From contig JAKCDE010000016.1 in the NCBI GenBank assembly GCA_021838585.1, positions 1 to 23,877 on the forward strand: 23,877 bases of DNA. The letters are read 5' to 3'. This document shows positions 22,687-23,877 of the stretch, piece after piece (the stretch's first letter is position 1; each line of letters begins with the position of its first letter). The position numbers and the translations under genes are program-made. The stretch is from Nitrospirota bacterium. Its GTDB lineage: Bacteria; Nitrospirota_A; Leptospirillia; Leptospirillales; Leptospirillaceae. The notes under the pieces were generated by a model. The model searched no databases. It was not told the origin of the DNA and saw only the letters and a list, made by a program, of their open reading frames with translations.

Positions 22687-23217
22687 ATGGCCGAATCCCT
22701 TCCTCCAATTCCCGTTGAATCCATTGCCTCCAGAATCTTCCTCGTTCGTGGTCAAAAGGTCATGCTCGATTCCGACCTGGCCGAACTGTACGGGGTCACG
22801 ACGAGTGCCCTCAACCAGGCCGTCCGACGGAATATCGACCGATTTCCCTCAGACTTCATGTTTCAGATGACAGATTCTGAATTCTCAAACTTGAAATCAC
22901 AATTTGTGACATCAAGTTGGGGGGGCCGCCGGAAACTCCCGCTGGTATTCACGGAACAGGGAGTGTCAATGCTCTCCAGTGTGCTGCACAGCGAACGGGC
23001 CATCCAGGTCAATATCGCCATCATGCGGGCTTTCGTTCAGCTTCGTGAGATGCTGTCTACCAACAAGGCACTGGCGCAGAAGCTTTCGGAACTGGAACGG
23101 AAAGTCGGAATCCACGACCAAACCATCGTTCAACTGATCGAGGCGATCCGACAATTGATGGAACCACCAGCAAAAAAAAGGAACCCGATCGGTTTTACAA
23201 CCGGCGAGGAGGGATAA
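22687..23217 (+). CDS. ORF6N-domain DNA-binding protein
   Basis: A 176-residue protein with the ORF6N domain (KilA-N relatives, common in phages and mobile elements) at about 10-100: PPIPVESIASRIFLVRGQKV, LDSDLAELYGVTTSALNQAVRRNIDRFPSDFMF, and LPLVFTEQGVSMLSSVL. A coiled-coil-like helical tail follows (about 112-155, LREMLSTNKALAQKLSELERKV) and a basic end (AKKRNPIGF) frequent in this family. It probably binds DNA as an oligomer; the role is unknown. ATG 22687 has AGAGGAA just upstream; the in-frame TTG at 22660 lacks support. It is one of the few confident plus-strand genes here, and an ISL3-type transposase starts 56 nt after it, so recent acquisition is plausible. Confidence 0.88.
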   Translation: MAESLPPIPVESIASRIFLVRGQKVMLDSDLAELYGVTTSALNQAVRRNIDRFPSDFMFQMTDSEFSNLKSQFVTSSWGGRRKLPLVFTEQGVSMLSSVLHSERAIQVNIAIMRAFVQLREMLSTNKALAQKLSELERKVGIHDQTIVQLIEAIRQLMEPPAKKRNPIGFTTGEEG

Positions 23218-23273
23218 TGGTCACTGTGGACGATATGGCTCGATTCTCCCGATTCCTCTACTAAAACGACTCC

Positions 23274-23877
23274 ATGAATCCGGACCTCCTGAACCTTTCC
23301 TCCTACCGTGTCCTCCGGGTCGAGGATGCCGACGAGGACTACCAGATCAAGGCCGAAACACTCTCTCCTCCCGACCGATGCATCCATTGCGGATCGGGTC
23401 CTCTGGTCGGTTTCGGGCGCCGGGAGCAATGGATCCGGGACCTCCCCATCCACGGAAAACGGGTCGGGATCGCCGTCGATACCCGGCGCTTCCGCTGCAA
23501 ATCCTGTGGACGGACCTTCTATGAGCCCCTTCCTGCCGTAGACGACAAGCGGCTCATGACGACCCGGCTTAAGACCTGGCTTGAGAAAAAGTCCCTCCGC
23601 CACCCCTTCAGCCATTTGGCGGAGGAGACGGGAGTCGGGGCCCTCACCATCCGGAAGGTCTTCGACGACTACGCCCAGGATCTCAAGGATTCCCTCAGTT
23701 TCGAGACCCCGGAGGTCCTGGGGATCGGCGAGGTCCACCTTATCCGGAGGTCCCGGGCGGTCTTCACGAACATCCCCTCCTGCTTCGTGATCGAGATGCT
23801 TCCCGACCGTAACAAGACGACCGTCGCCCGATATCTTGCGGACCTTCCCGACAAGGGGCGGATCCGGTGCGTGGCCA
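23274..23877 (+). CDS. ISL3-family transposase, N-terminal part, cut by the window edge
   Basis: 201 codons are open from ATG 23274 to the right edge; family members have about 400 residues. The N-terminal zinc finger is visible (CIHCG then FRCKSCGRTF), followed by a helix-turn-helix region (LKTWLEKKSLRHPFSHLAEETGVGALTIRKVFDDY, about 105-145) and the start of the DDE domain (ETPEVLGIGEVHLIRRSRAVFTNI). ISL3 transposases normally read LGIDE there; here the first catalytic Asp is Gly (GGC for GAC), so this copy may be inactive. No ribosome site precedes the ATG, and no terminal inverted repeat was recognised in the 56 nt separating it from the ORF6N gene. An in-frame stop at 23262 excludes a longer start. 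Confidence 0.85.
   Translation, partial: MNPDLLNLSSYRVLRVEDADEDYQIKAETLSPPDRCIHCGSGPLVGFGRREQWIRDLPIHGKRVGIAVDTRRFRCKSCGRTFYEPLPAVDDKRLMTTRLKTWLEKKSLRHPFSHLAEETGVGALTIRKVFDDYAQDLKDSLSFETPEVLGIGEVHLIRRSRAVFTNIPSCFVIEMLPDRNKTTVARYLADLPDKGRIRCVA

Overview
The window is a G+C-rich stretch of a diderm (Gram-negative) bacterial chromosome. Nearly all confident genes lie on the minus strand, and many encode envelope and uptake functions: a TonB-dependent receptor, ExbB/ExbD/TonB, three further outer-membrane beta-barrels, a TPR lipoprotein and the Pst phosphate transporter. The overall style (GTG/TTG starts, lone OmpR-type regulators, a metal-efflux gene) recalls Nitrospirota such as Leptospirillum, but that is an impression and nothing here proves it.

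Layout, left to right. (1) 1-6012, minus strand: exbB, exbD, tonB and an OmpR/PhoB-type response regulator, followed by the 5' part of a TonB-dependent receptor that runs off the left edge. This is an energised outer-membrane uptake module with a built-in regulator but no kinase. (2) 6013-9027: a patchy region with a possible 54-residue membrane protein, a frameshifted minimal nucleotidyltransferase and an AAA_14/DUF4143 ATPase whose start is preceded by 22-bp tandem repeats. (3) 9028-12054: a three-gene operon of a TPR lipoprotein and two outer-membrane beta-barrel proteins of unknown cargo, behind a good sigma70-type promoter overlaid with TCTCA/TGAGA half-sites. (4) 12492-14189: a solitary IS200/IS605-like right end, then a CsoR/RcnR/FrmR-family repressor and a CDF metal-efflux transporter. 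Both genes have a promoter overlapped by a 15-bp G-tract operator of the RcnR kind. (5) 14387-21869: a phosphate island with an outer-membrane porin, an OmpR/PhoB-type regulator with a degenerate receiver, and pstS-pstC-pstA-pstB-phoU. A five-unit, 11-bp-phased Pho-box array precedes pstS, and a shorter site with a nearly identical 15-bp core lies upstream of the porin. (6) 21870-23877: about 0.8 kb without a recognisable gene, then an ORF6N-domain protein and the start of an ISL3-type transposase in which the first catalytic Asp appears to be Gly.

How the parts work together. The porin probably carries phosphate or another anion across the outer membrane, PstS captures phosphate in the periplasm, PstCAB imports it, and PhoU feeds back on signalling. 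The regulator gene lies between the porin and pstS. In the metal module the small repressor probably senses a metal and controls both itself and the CDF exporter. No PhoR-like kinase gene is in the window, so kinase partners for the two regulators, if any, lie elsewhere.

The most unusual points are the two non-canonical receivers, the matching Pho-type sites, the two RcnR-like operators serving a repressor that lacks the family's usual Cys ligand, the solo IS605 end, the tandem repeats before the ATPase, and the uncharacterised lipoprotein/barrel operon.
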